Below are positions 33,631-42,493 of a stretch of DNA of 64,000 bases, piece by piece; the stretch's first letter is position 1; the number at the start of each line of letters is the position of its first letter. The notes beneath the pieces are model-generated. The model did no database searches. It was not told the DNA's origin and saw only the letters and a list, made by a program, of their open reading frames with translations. The translations under genes were made by a program, and so were the position numbers. This stretch comes from Flavobacterium noncentrifugens (GTDB lineage Bacteria; Bacteroidota; Bacteroidia; Flavobacteriales; Flavobacteriaceae), in NCBI RefSeq assembly GCF_900100375.1, contig NZ_FNEZ01000005.1, positions 186,001 through 250,000 of the forward strand. Direction: 5' to 3'.

Positions 33631-34710
33631 ATGAGCGAAGAAAGCCAGTATATCAAGGGAAGAGGCGCGCAAATTAATGTGCAGAACCGCTTTTTCAAGG
33701 AAGCTTACGAAATGCAGGACGATTTCCTGAATTATTGTCAAGCCGAAGGCGACGCGCCCGAAAGCAACCGCACGCATTACCTCGAAGTGTTTCCCAAAAC
33801 CATAGTCAATAAAGTCGAAAGCCCAGATGTAGGTATGGGTTTTTCAATGAATTCCTACCAGGGCTGCGAACACGGATGCATTTATTGTTTTGCCCGAAAT
33901 TCACATGAATATTGGGGTTACAGTGCTGGATTGGATTTTGAACGCAAAATTCTCATTAAGAAAAATGCCCCGCAATTGCTCGAGGAAAAACTCAAAAGCA
34001 AAAACTGGAAGGCGCATACGATTGTCATGTCGGGAAATACCGATTGTTACCAGCCTGCGGAACGTAAATTTGGCATTACGCGCCAATGTTTAGAGATTTT
34101 TTTAAAATACCGGCATCCGGTTTCGATCATTACTAAAAATGCGTTGATTGCGCGTGATCTCGATTTGTTTAAGGAATTGGCGAAAGACAACCTAACATCC
34201 GTAAATTTCTCTATTACTTCTTTATCTGAAGAAACGCGGCAATTGCTCGAACCCAGGACGGCAACGATAAAAAAACGATTGGATACTGTAAAATTATTAT
34301 CCGATAACGGCATTCCCGTAAATGTCATGCTGGCGCCGATCATTCCCGGAATCAACAGCCACGAAATCCTGCCATTGGCGAAAGCCGCATCCGATGCAGG
34401 TGCCTTGTCGATAGGTTATACGGTTGTAAGACTGAACGGCGCGATTGGCGAAATTTTCACCGACTGGATCCATAAAGCGATGCCGGACCGGGCCGATAAA
34501 GTCCTGAATCAAATCAAAGAATGCCACGGCGGAACGCTAAATGACAGCCGCTGGGGCGACAGAATGCGTGGTGAAGGCGAGTTTGCACAGATGATCCGAT
34601 CGCAGGTGCATCTGGCCAGGAAAAAATTCTTCGCCAATAAAGTATTCCCGGAAATGAATTTGTCGCTTTACGAACAATACAAAGGCGGTCAACTGCAGTT
34701 GTTTACCTAA
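33631..34710 (+). CDS. PA0069-family radical SAM protein
   Basis: 359 aa. A radical SAM cluster motif is present as Cys79-X3-Cys83-X2-Cys86 (YQGCEHGCIYCFARNSHEY), followed by VMSGNTDCYQPAERK, VNFSITSLSEETRQLLEPRT and APIIPGINSHEI. It resembles the spore photoproduct lyase superfamily relatives often annotated as Rv2578c/PA0069. The reaction is not known. The gene is monocistronic with its own 250-bp upstream spacer. Confidence 0.9.
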   Translation: MSEESQYIKGRGAQINVQNRFFKEAYEMQDDFLNYCQAEGDAPESNRTHYLEVFPKTIVNKVESPDVGMGFSMNSYQGCEHGCIYCFARNSHEYWGYSAGLDFERKILIKKNAPQLLEEKLKSKNWKAHTIVMSGNTDCYQPAERKFGITRQCLEIFLKYRHPVSIITKNALIARDLDLFKELAKDNLTSVNFSITSLSEETRQLLEPRTATIKKRLDTVKLLSDNGIPVNVMLAPIIPGINSHEILPLAKAASDAGALSIGYTVVRLNGAIGEIFTDWIHKAMPDRADKVLNQIKECHGGTLNDSRWGDRMRGEGEFAQMIRSQVHLARKKFFANKVFPEMNLSLYEQYKGGQLQLFT

Positions 34711-34758
34711 ATTTTTACATTTAGTAACAAAATCAAAATATGGCGTCTGATTCGGTTA

Positions 34759-34820
34759 TTCACTAAAAACCGTATTTAACAGTGAAAATTGCCGATATGT
34801 GTAATTTTTTCACTAAAATT
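34759..34820. promoter_or_regulatory. TTCACT/AGTGAA half-site cluster upstream of the peptidase operon
   Basis: TTCACTAAAA occurs at 34759-34768 and 34809-34818, with the inverted AGTGAAAATT between them (34781-34790). The three half-sites lie 26-87 bp upstream of the peptidase ATG at 34846. It could be a regulator site, but no known binding pattern is matched. Confidence 0.35.
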
Positions 34821-34845
34821 GACAGTTTTTATATTCTTACAAAAA

Positions 34846-37020
34846 ATGATAAAATCATTAAGGCTCACCACGCTGTTCTTATTCGTGTGTTTATCGGTTG
34901 CTGCACAACAAAAAATAACCGTTGAAGAGATTTACGCAGGCGCATTTCGTGCCAAAGGAATGGACGAATTGCAGTCCATGAAAAACACCAACCAATACAC
35001 GGTTTTAAATACCGATAGGGCTTCACGAAGCATGCAGATCGATTTGTATGATTTTGCGACATTGAAGAAAGTATCGACTTTGATTGATACGAAAAACTTT
35101 CCGGCACTTGGAGACGGCATCGACAGTTATGCGTTTAGTTCAGATGAAAAAATGCTGTTGATCGCGAACAATTCCAACCAAATTTTCCGCCATTCTTTTA
35201 CGGCAGATTATTTTTTATACGATTTGGCCAGCAAACAACTGACAAAGCTTTTTGATTACCAGATTCAGGAACCAACGTTTTCGCCTGACGGAAAGAAAAT
35301 CGCTTTTGCAAAGGAAAACAATCTTTATATCTGCGACTTAGCTTCAAAAAATACAACTCAAATCACAACCGATGGGAAGAAAAACGCCGTCATCAACGGA
35401 ATCACGGACTGGGTTTACGAAGAAGAATTTGCTTTCGTAAGGGCATTCGACTGGAGCGCCGACAGCAAGAAAATCGGGTACATCCGTTTTGATGAAAGCG
35501 AAGTTCCAGAATTTTCGATGAGCATTTTCCATAAAGACCTGTATCCTAAAATTGAAACGTTCAAATATCCGAAAGCAGGCGAAAAGAATTCGGTGGTTTC
35601 GTTAAGATTGTACGATGTCGTTTCGAAGTCAAACAAGGAAGTAAAATTGGGCAATTACACCGATTTTTACATTCCGAGAATCAAATGGACGAATGATGCA
35701 AATGTACTCAGCGTTCAGGTTTTAAACCGCCATCAGGACAATCTCGATTTGATTTTTGTCGATGGAAATTCGGCTTCAGCCAAAGTCGTGATGAACGAAA
35801 AAGACAAAGCCTACGTTGATATTACAGACAATCTGACATTCCTGAAAGACAACAGTTTTATCTGGACCAGCGAAAAAGACGGATTCAACCACATTTATGT
35901 TTTCGATAAATCCGGAAAGCTTAAAAACCAAGTTACAAAGGGAAATTGGGAAGTGACCAATTATTACGGTTTCGACGAGAAAACCAACACCGTTTTTTAC
36001 CAATCTACAGAAAACGGATCAATCAACCGCGACATTTTCAGCATCAGCCTCAGCGGAAAAAACAAAAAACGATTAACGACAAAAACAGGAACGAGCGCAG
36101 CTACTTTCAGCCCGAACTTTGATTTTTACATCAACAGTTTCTCAAGCGCGACACAGCCAACATTGTACACTTTGAACAATGCAAAAGACGGAAAGGAAAT
36201 CCAATCGGTCGTGAACAACGACGCTTTGGCAGCGAAATTAAAAGCATACGATTTGCCTTCAAAAGAATTTTTCGTTCTTAAAACAGACAAAGGCAACGAA
36301 CTCAATGCCTGGATTTTAAAACCTAAAAATTTCGACCCAAATAAAAAATATCCGGTTTTTATGTACCAATATTCCGGTCCGGGATCGCAACAGGTCAACA
36401 ACGACTGGAATTCAACCGACGATTACTGGTTTTCGATGCTCACGCAGCAAGGGTATATTGTAGCTTGTGTTGACGGACGCGGAACAGGTTTCAAAGGTGC
36501 CGATTTCAAAAGAGTGACGCAAAAAGAGCTTGGAAAATATGAAGTCGAAGACCAGATCGATGCGGCAAAAGTCATCGGGAATTATCCGTATGTGGACAAA
36601 AGCAGAATCGGGATTTTCGGTTGGAGTTACGGCGGATTCATGTCATCCAATTGTATTTTAAAAGGAAACGGCGTATTTAAAATGGCGATTGCCGTGGCTC
36701 CGGTAACAAACTGGCGTTTCTACGACTCGGTTTATACCGAAAGATACATGCAGACACCGGAGGAAAACCCGACCGGCTATGATGAAAATTCACCAATCAA
36801 CCACGTCGATAAACTCAAAGGGAAATTCCTTTTGATCCACGGTTCAGGAGATGACAATGTGCACGTTCAGAATTCGATGCAAATGATGGAAGCGTTGATC
36901 CAGGCCAACAAGCAGTTCGATTCGCAAATCTATCCCGATAATAACCACGGCATTTACGGCGGAAAAACGCGCATTCAATTGTACAACAAAATGACAAATT
37001 TCATTAAAGACAACCTATAA
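34846..37020 (+). CDS. S9 family peptidase, DPP-IV type
   Basis: 724 aa from ATG 34846, chosen because MIKSLRLTTLFLFVCLSVAAQQ is a signal peptide (an upstream in-frame ATG at 34789 would hide it). An N-terminal DPP-IV beta-propeller (about 40-460) is followed by the alpha/beta hydrolase domain. The triad is Ser594 in GWSYGGF, Asp669 or Asp670 in GSGDDNVH, and His701 in DNNHGI. The double-Glu motif WVYEEEF, which anchors the substrate N-terminus in dipeptidyl peptidases, is present. It releases dipeptides in the periplasm. The three peptide transporter genes follow directly, so the operon forms a peptide-scavenging unit. Confidence 0.94.
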   Translation: MIKSLRLTTLFLFVCLSVAAQQKITVEEIYAGAFRAKGMDELQSMKNTNQYTVLNTDRASRSMQIDLYDFATLKKVSTLIDTKNFPALGDGIDSYAFSSDEKMLLIANNSNQIFRHSFTADYFLYDLASKQLTKLFDYQIQEPTFSPDGKKIAFAKENNLYICDLASKNTTQITTDGKKNAVINGITDWVYEEEFAFVRAFDWSADSKKIGYIRFDESEVPEFSMSIFHKDLYPKIETFKYPKAGEKNSVVSLRLYDVVSKSNKEVKLGNYTDFYIPRIKWTNDANVLSVQVLNRHQDNLDLIFVDGNSASAKVVMNEKDKAYVDITDNLTFLKDNSFIWTSEKDGFNHIYVFDKSGKLKNQVTKGNWEVTNYYGFDEKTNTVFYQSTENGSINRDIFSISLSGKNKKRLTTKTGTSAATFSPNFDFYINSFSSATQPTLYTLNNAKDGKEIQSVVNNDALAAKLKAYDLPSKEFFVLKTDKGNELNAWILKPKNFDPNKKYPVFMYQYSGPGSQQVNNDWNSTDDYWFSMLTQQGYIVACVDGRGTGFKGADFKRVTQKELGKYEVEDQIDAAKVIGNYPYVDKSRIGIFGWSYGGFMSSNCILKGNGVFKMAIAVAPVTNWRFYDSVYTERYMQTPEENPTGYDENSPINHVDKLKGKFLLIHGSGDDNVHVQNSMQMMEALIQANKQFDSQIYPDNNHGIYGGKTRIQLYNKMTNFIKDNL

Positions 37021-37044
37021 AAAACTAAACTAAAACCCTTTAAA

Positions 37045-38721
37045 ATGACAGAAGTAGAAGTAAAAACAGGACATCCAAAAGGACTTTGGGTATTATTTGG
37101 AACAGAAATGTGGGAAAGGTTCAATTTCTACGGAATGCGCGCCATCTTAACCTTGTTCCTTGTAAATTCATTGCTAATGAAAGAAGAAGATGCGTCGCTA
37201 ATCTATGGCGGATTCCTCGGTCTTTGTTACCTGACGCCAATGCTCGGAGGCTTTGTAGCTGACCGTTTTTTTGGAAACAGGAACTGTATTTTACTCGGCG
37301 GATTGATGATGGCGATTGGGCAGATGCTTTTGTTTGCAAGTGCCAGCGTTTTCGGGACGGATATTTCTTTTGCAACAACATTAATGTGGTCGGCACTTGG
37401 AATTATCATTTTCGGTAATGGATTTTTCAAACCGAATATTTCTTCGATGGTGGGAAGTTTGTATCCAAAACAGGAAAAAAGCAAACTTGATACGGCATTT
37501 ACGATTTTTTATATGGGAATCAACCTTGGCGCATTCTTAGGGCAATTGATCTGTCCAATTATTGGTGACGTAAAGGATGCCGGTGGCGTTCGCGATATCC
37601 ATGCATTCAAATGGGGATTTTTAGCGGCTTCGATCGCAATGTTGCTCGGAACAATTTTGTTTTACTTCCTTAAAAATAAATATGTAGTCACTCCGGAAGG
37701 ACGTCCATTGGGCGGATTGCCATCAAAAAACGAAGCTTCTGATTTTGAAGAAGGCGAATCTCAAAAAGCAGTGTTTTCTTCAACAGCATTAACGCTTGCG
37801 GGAGTTGCGTTTTTGGCTTTAGGCGCGCTTATCCATTTTGTTTTCGACCAGAATTTAATTTACACTTTGATTTATTCAAGCGGTTTGACATTGGCCGGAT
37901 TGATTGTATCTGATACCTCGTTGACAAAAATCGAAAGAGACCGTATTTTCGTCATTTACATCGTGGCGTTCTTTATCATTTTCTTCTGGGCTGCTTTCGA
38001 ACAAGCCGGTTCTTCGCTAACATTTATCGCTGACAACCAAACCGACAGGAATTTCTTCGGATGGAACATGCCGCCGTCTATGGTTCAAATCTTCAACGGA
38101 TTGTTCGTTGTCGCTTTCGCCGTACCGTTCAGTATGCTTTGGGATTATTTGAGAAGCAAAAACAGCGAGCCGATTTCCCCAATGAAACAGGCATTCGGAT
38201 TGGCGTTGATCGCATTGAGTTATTTCATCATCGCGCACAATGTAAAAGATTTAGGAAACAGTGGGCTTTTGGCGATCAAATGGCTGATCCTTTTGTATTT
38301 GATCCAGACTTGTGCCGAGCTTTGTTTGTCACCAATCGGATTGTCATTGGTAGGAAAATTATCCCCAAAACGTTTCTCTTCTTTATTATACGGCGTTTTC
38401 TTTTTATCGAATGCTTCAGGTTATGCATTAGCAGGAACTTTGGGTTCGATTATGCCGGCAACAGGAGATAAATTCTTAAAAGCAAAAGAAATGGGAATTG
38501 ATTTACAGGCGGTTCTTGATAAAAAAATCACATTGACAGCAGAACAGGCTGCCTTGCTTTCTAAAGCCCAGATTAGCGATCACAATCCGATGTTTGCAGG
38601 TTTTGAAGTCCACAATTTATTTGAATTTTTCATGGTGTTTGTAGTATTGACGGGACTTGCAGCGATTATTTTATTCTTACTGACTCCGGTGTTGAAAAAA
38701 ATGATGCACGGAATCAGATAA
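37045..38721 (+). CDS. POT-family proton/peptide symporter 1
   Basis: 558 aa with about 12-14 membrane helices. The proton-coupling motif EMWERFNFYGMR near the N-terminus and GNGFFKPNISSMVG match the POT/PTR family, which imports di- and tripeptides. It lies 24 bp after the DPP-IV gene and 9 bp before the next POT gene. A longer cytoplasmic stretch (about 230-250) divides the two halves, as usual for the family. Substrate preference cannot be read from sequence. Confidence 0.93.
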   Translation: MTEVEVKTGHPKGLWVLFGTEMWERFNFYGMRAILTLFLVNSLLMKEEDASLIYGGFLGLCYLTPMLGGFVADRFFGNRNCILLGGLMMAIGQMLLFASASVFGTDISFATTLMWSALGIIIFGNGFFKPNISSMVGSLYPKQEKSKLDTAFTIFYMGINLGAFLGQLICPIIGDVKDAGGVRDIHAFKWGFLAASIAMLLGTILFYFLKNKYVVTPEGRPLGGLPSKNEASDFEEGESQKAVFSSTALTLAGVAFLALGALIHFVFDQNLIYTLIYSSGLTLAGLIVSDTSLTKIERDRIFVIYIVAFFIIFFWAAFEQAGSSLTFIADNQTDRNFFGWNMPPSMVQIFNGLFVVAFAVPFSMLWDYLRSKNSEPISPMKQAFGLALIALSYFIIAHNVKDLGNSGLLAIKWLILLYLIQTCAELCLSPIGLSLVGKLSPKRFSSLLYGVFFLSNASGYALAGTLGSIMPATGDKFLKAKEMGIDLQAVLDKKITLTAEQAALLSKAQISDHNPMFAGFEVHNLFEFFMVFVVLTGLAAIILFLLTPVLKKMMHGIR

Positions 38722-38730
38722 CAAAAAGTC

Positions 38731-40380
38731 ATGTGGAATAAACACCCGAAAGCCTTACCTTATTTATTTTTATCCGAAATGTGGGAACGTTTCGGATATT
38801 ATTTAATGATCGGGATTTTCACGCTTTATCTCAAAGATGTGGAAAGTGGCTTTGCGATGACCGAAAAAGAAGCAGCCGATTTATACGGGACTTTTATCGC
38901 CCTGGTTTTCTTAACGCCTTTCCTCGGCGGATTGATTGCCGACCGTTATTGGGGTTATCGAAAATCAATCATCATTGGCGGGATCTTAATGGGAATTGGG
39001 TATTTTCTGATGGGCGTGCATTCATTGACGGTTTTGTATGTAGCAATGACACTGGTCATCCTCGGAAATGGTTTCTTCAAACCGAATATTTCCACTTTGC
39101 TCGGAAATTTTTATTCCATACCAGAATATAAAGATAAAAAGGACGAAGGCTACAATATTTTCTACATGGGAATCAACGTCGGTGCTTTCATCTGCAATTT
39201 CTTCGGAGCGGCGCTTTACATTCTTTTAGGCTGGCATTACGCATTTATGGCGGCCGGCGTCGGGATGTTTATCGGTGTAGCGACTTTCATTATCGGAACC
39301 AAACATTACGTGGGTTACGACCAGAAAAAAGGAACGCAGGAAGGCGACATGCCGTTTTACAAAATCGTGCTTTTTATATTGGTGCCATCGGTGATTTTCG
39401 GGATTATCGGCTGGTTTATTAAAGGTGTTGGCACGGATGGGAATTATATTTTCGGATCAGACAGCACCGATGCATTTATTTTTGCCTGTATTCCGGTGAT
39501 CTTCTTTTACTCGAGCTTGTACTTTAAAGCCAAACCCGAAAACAAACGACCAATTGGTGCATTGTTATCTATTTTTGCCGTAGTGATTCTATTCTGGGCA
39601 GTTTTTAAACTGAACGGTTCGGCACTTACAACCTGGGCCGATCGCTACACCGACAGGCAAATTACCGGAACGACCGATGATGTGTTCCGCGGATTGAGTT
39701 TGGCCGACCAGATCAAATACCAAAAGGATTCCGTTGCGGTTTATGATGCTCAATTCCGACTCCAAAAAGAAAATGGCATCGTTAAAAAAGAAGTCAATTA
39801 TCCGCTGTACTTCAGGAATGTCAAAAAAGAAAAACTACCTGAAAAAGGGGCAACGATTACCCTTTGGGCAACCAATTTAAGCCAGTCCATTAATCCGGGC
39901 TGGGTCATTATGCTGACACCTTTGGTCGTTGCATTCTTTACCTTTTTAAGAAGTCGGAAAAAAGAACCGTCAACGCCTACGAAAATTGCTTTTGGGTTGC
40001 TGATCTCTGCGCTTTCGGTTTTGGTTATGGTAGCGGCTGTTAAGGCTGGCGCCAATGGAACGGAGAAAGTCAGCGTTTGGTGGCTCGTTGCAAATTACGG
40101 AATCATCACGATCGGGGAATTGTTTTTAAGTCCGATGGGATTGTCGGTCGTTTCAAAACTGAGCCCGGCAAATATCACATCTTTAATGATGGGCGGATGG
40201 TTTTTATCCACGTCGATCGGAAATAAATTAAGCGGCGTTCTCGCCAGCATGTGGGACACTTATGAAGACAAAAGCAACTTTTTCTGGGTCAATTTCGGAC
40301 TGTTGATGTTTGCTACTTTGCTCATGTTTTCACTGCTCAAACAACTCAATAAAGTCATGGCCGAAAAAGGAATTAATTGA
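38731..40380 (+). CDS. POT-family proton/peptide symporter 2 (variant motif, long loop)
   Basis: 549 aa. It carries EMWERFGYYLM, with Leu where the family motif has Gly after YY, while ExxER is kept. GNGFFKPNISTLLG is conserved. Between later helices there is an extra soluble stretch of about 90 residues (roughly 295-385, WADRYTDRQITGTTDDVF onward to KLPEKGATITLW) that the neighbouring paralogues lack. It may face the periplasm. It is the middle gene of three, with 9 bp and 1 bp spacers. Confidence 0.92.
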   Translation: MWNKHPKALPYLFLSEMWERFGYYLMIGIFTLYLKDVESGFAMTEKEAADLYGTFIALVFLTPFLGGLIADRYWGYRKSIIIGGILMGIGYFLMGVHSLTVLYVAMTLVILGNGFFKPNISTLLGNFYSIPEYKDKKDEGYNIFYMGINVGAFICNFFGAALYILLGWHYAFMAAGVGMFIGVATFIIGTKHYVGYDQKKGTQEGDMPFYKIVLFILVPSVIFGIIGWFIKGVGTDGNYIFGSDSTDAFIFACIPVIFFYSSLYFKAKPENKRPIGALLSIFAVVILFWAVFKLNGSALTTWADRYTDRQITGTTDDVFRGLSLADQIKYQKDSVAVYDAQFRLQKENGIVKKEVNYPLYFRNVKKEKLPEKGATITLWATNLSQSINPGWVIMLTPLVVAFFTFLRSRKKEPSTPTKIAFGLLISALSVLVMVAAVKAGANGTEKVSVWWLVANYGIITIGELFLSPMGLSVVSKLSPANITSLMMGGWFLSTSIGNKLSGVLASMWDTYEDKSNFFWVNFGLLMFATLLMFSLLKQLNKVMAEKGIN

Positions 40381-40381
40381 T

Positions 40382-41899
40382 ATGGAACAAATACCGTTGA
40401 CCGATTTAGAACAAATTCAGAATTTTAAAGGAAAATACCCAAAACAATTGTGGTATTTATTCTTTAGCGAGATGTGGGAACGTTTTTGTTTCTATGGAAT
40501 GCGCGGCATGCTTGTCGTTTTTATGGTTGGGCACTTAGGAATGAATGAAGAGGTGGCCAATTTGCAATATGGTGCAACCCAAGCCTGGGTTTATGCTTTT
40601 ACATTTATCGGCGGACTGTTTGCTGATAAAATTTTAGGACTTCGAAAATCGCTATTTTGGGGCGGCATGCTGATGATTGTTGGCAGTATCATCCTTTCGC
40701 TGGATCCAAAGAATTTTTTCTTTATTGGATTGGGTTTCACGATTGTTGGAACGGGTTTTTTTAAGCCAAATATTTCCTCGATGGTGGGTCAGTTGTACAA
40801 AGGCAATGATCCACGCAGAGACGCCGGATTTTCGTTCTTTTACATGGGCGTGAACCTTGGTGCTTTGATTGGTGGTTATATCTGTATCGCTGTCGCAGAA
40901 GGTTCGTTGTGGCAATCTTTGGTGCCAGAACATTTGCGCTGGAATGTTGGTTTCGGATTCGCTGCAGTGGTCATGATCGTAAGTCTGCTGACCTTTACGA
41001 AAACACAAAAAAGTTTGGGTCCAATCGGACTCACGCCATTGCCTCATTTTGAAAAGTCAAAACGCAACAAATGGGAAATCGCAACTTATGCGGGTTCGCT
41101 TTTAATTGTTCCAATCATTATCATCATGGTTGCAAATACAGAGTATACCGATTATTTCATGATGGTAATTGGCCCGGCTTCGATCTTGTACTTGTTTTTC
41201 GAAATGCGCAATTTTTCCGTGGTTGAAAACAAAAAATTACTTGCGGCATTGGTTTTCATTATTTTCTCTATTTTCTTTTGGGCATTTTTCGAGCAAAGTG
41301 GCGGATCTTTAAGTCTGTTTGCAGCAAACAATCTCAATAAAGAAGTTTTGGGTGTTCCGTTGAGTCCGAATGGCGTAAACAATTCTGCCAATTCCTTTTT
41401 TGTCATTGCCTTTTCAGCTATTGTTGGATTGATTTGGTTATGGATGGCCAAGCGAAAAATTGAACCAAATACGGTAGTAAAATTTGGATTGGGATTTCTA
41501 TTTTTGGCAGGAGGATTTTATGTTTTTTATTACACCAAATTTTTCTCTAATGCAGAGGGCATTACGTCACTTGGCATTTTTACAATGGGTTGGTTCGTAA
41601 TTACTTTTGGAGAGTTGTGTTTATCTCCGATCGGAATGTCGGCGATGACAAAATTATCGCCGCAAAAAATTCAGGCGGTCATTATGGGAATGTGGTTTCT
41701 TGCCAGCGCTTACGGACAATACTTTGCCGGATTACTCGGTGCGAATATCGCCGGAGCTTCAAAGCATGCATCCAATTACGACAAATTGATCGTATATGCC
41801 GAAGGATACAAACAACTCGCCATTTATGCGCTGATTGCTGGAGTGGTTCTGATTGTTATTTCGCCGTTTGTCAAAAAATTAATGCAGGAAGTAAAATAA
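40382..41899 (+). CDS. POT-family proton/peptide symporter 3
   Basis: 505 aa from ATG 40382. A longer frame reaches back into the previous gene, but MEQIPLTDLEQIQNF is the natural start, 1 bp after the preceding stop. EMWERFCFYGMRGML and GTGFFKPNISSMVGQLY identify the POT family. It is closer to copy 1 than to copy 2 in the proton-coupling motif. Three diverged copies side by side suggest different peptide ranges instead of simple dosage. Confidence 0.93.
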   Translation: MEQIPLTDLEQIQNFKGKYPKQLWYLFFSEMWERFCFYGMRGMLVVFMVGHLGMNEEVANLQYGATQAWVYAFTFIGGLFADKILGLRKSLFWGGMLMIVGSIILSLDPKNFFFIGLGFTIVGTGFFKPNISSMVGQLYKGNDPRRDAGFSFFYMGVNLGALIGGYICIAVAEGSLWQSLVPEHLRWNVGFGFAAVVMIVSLLTFTKTQKSLGPIGLTPLPHFEKSKRNKWEIATYAGSLLIVPIIIIMVANTEYTDYFMMVIGPASILYLFFEMRNFSVVENKKLLAALVFIIFSIFFWAFFEQSGGSLSLFAANNLNKEVLGVPLSPNGVNNSANSFFVIAFSAIVGLIWLWMAKRKIEPNTVVKFGLGFLFLAGGFYVFYYTKFFSNAEGITSLGIFTMGWFVITFGELCLSPIGMSAMTKLSPQKIQAVIMGMWFLASAYGQYFAGLLGANIAGASKHASNYDKLIVYAEGYKQLAIYALIAGVVLIVISPFVKKLMQEVK

Positions 41900-41959
41900 A
41901 AATATTATTTTAGGAACAGTTTTTGAAAAAAGCGCGTTCTAAATTTAAAATTGAATAAA

Positions 41960-42433
41960 ATGAAAAAGATTATTATCGCATTCGTACTCATAGTGGCTTC
42001 GGCAACAGCCCAGGCCCAAACCGCAAAGCCACTGGTTTGGGAAACCAATCTTGAAGCGGCTACAAAAGTATCATTAAAAACAAAAAAGCCATTGTTGCTG
42101 TTTTTCACCGGAAGCGACTGGTGCGGCTGGTGTATAAGATTGCAAAATGAAGTATTAAAAACGCCTGAATTTGCAGCATGGACCAAAGACAATGTCGTTT
42201 TGGTAGAGCTCGATTTTCCAAGAAGAACGCCACAACAACCTGAAATCCAAAAGCAAAATGCCGAATTGCAGCAAATGTTCCAGGTGCGCGGTTATCCGAC
42301 AGTTTGGTTTGCAACGCCAACAAAAACAGATGGAAAAACCAATCTGGCACAACTCGGAAGTACCGGTTATGTCGCTGGTGGACCAGCAAAATGGCTTGAA
42401 GGCGCGAATCAGATCCTGGCCAATAAAAAGTAA
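41960..42433 (+). CDS. Periplasmic thioredoxin-like protein
   Basis: 157 aa from ATG 41960 (a TTG 9 bp earlier is in frame but unnecessary). The signal peptide is MKKIIIAFVLIVASATAQAQ. The thioredoxin fold has CGWC as redox pair in FTGSDWCGWCIRLQNEV and the cis-Pro in VRGYPTVWF. It probably reduces or isomerises disulfides outside the cytoplasm. It is the last gene of the peptide operon, 60 bp after the third transporter. Confidence 0.9.
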   Translation: MKKIIIAFVLIVASATAQAQTAKPLVWETNLEAATKVSLKTKKPLLLFFTGSDWCGWCIRLQNEVLKTPEFAAWTKDNVVLVELDFPRRTPQQPEIQKQNAELQQMFQVRGYPTVWFATPTKTDGKTNLAQLGSTGYVAGGPAKWLEGANQILANKK

Positions 42434-42442
42434 TTTTTGATT

Positions 42443-42476
42443 TACGATTTACGAAACGTTGATTTCGCAAATCGTA
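42443..42476. terminator. Hairpin between convergent thioredoxin and comEC genes
   Basis: TACGATTT (42443-42450) pairs with AAATCGTA (42469-42476), continued by CGAAA with TTTCG inside a single mismatch. There is no T-run, so it may act as a weak bidirectional terminator or RNA end-protector. Confidence 0.55.
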
Positions 42477-42493
42477 CACCTGAAATCATAACT

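Noticed and set aside
42443..42476. TACGATTT/AAATCGTA stem considered as a regulator binding site
   Set aside because: It lies between convergent gene ends, so a transcript-end hairpin is more likely.
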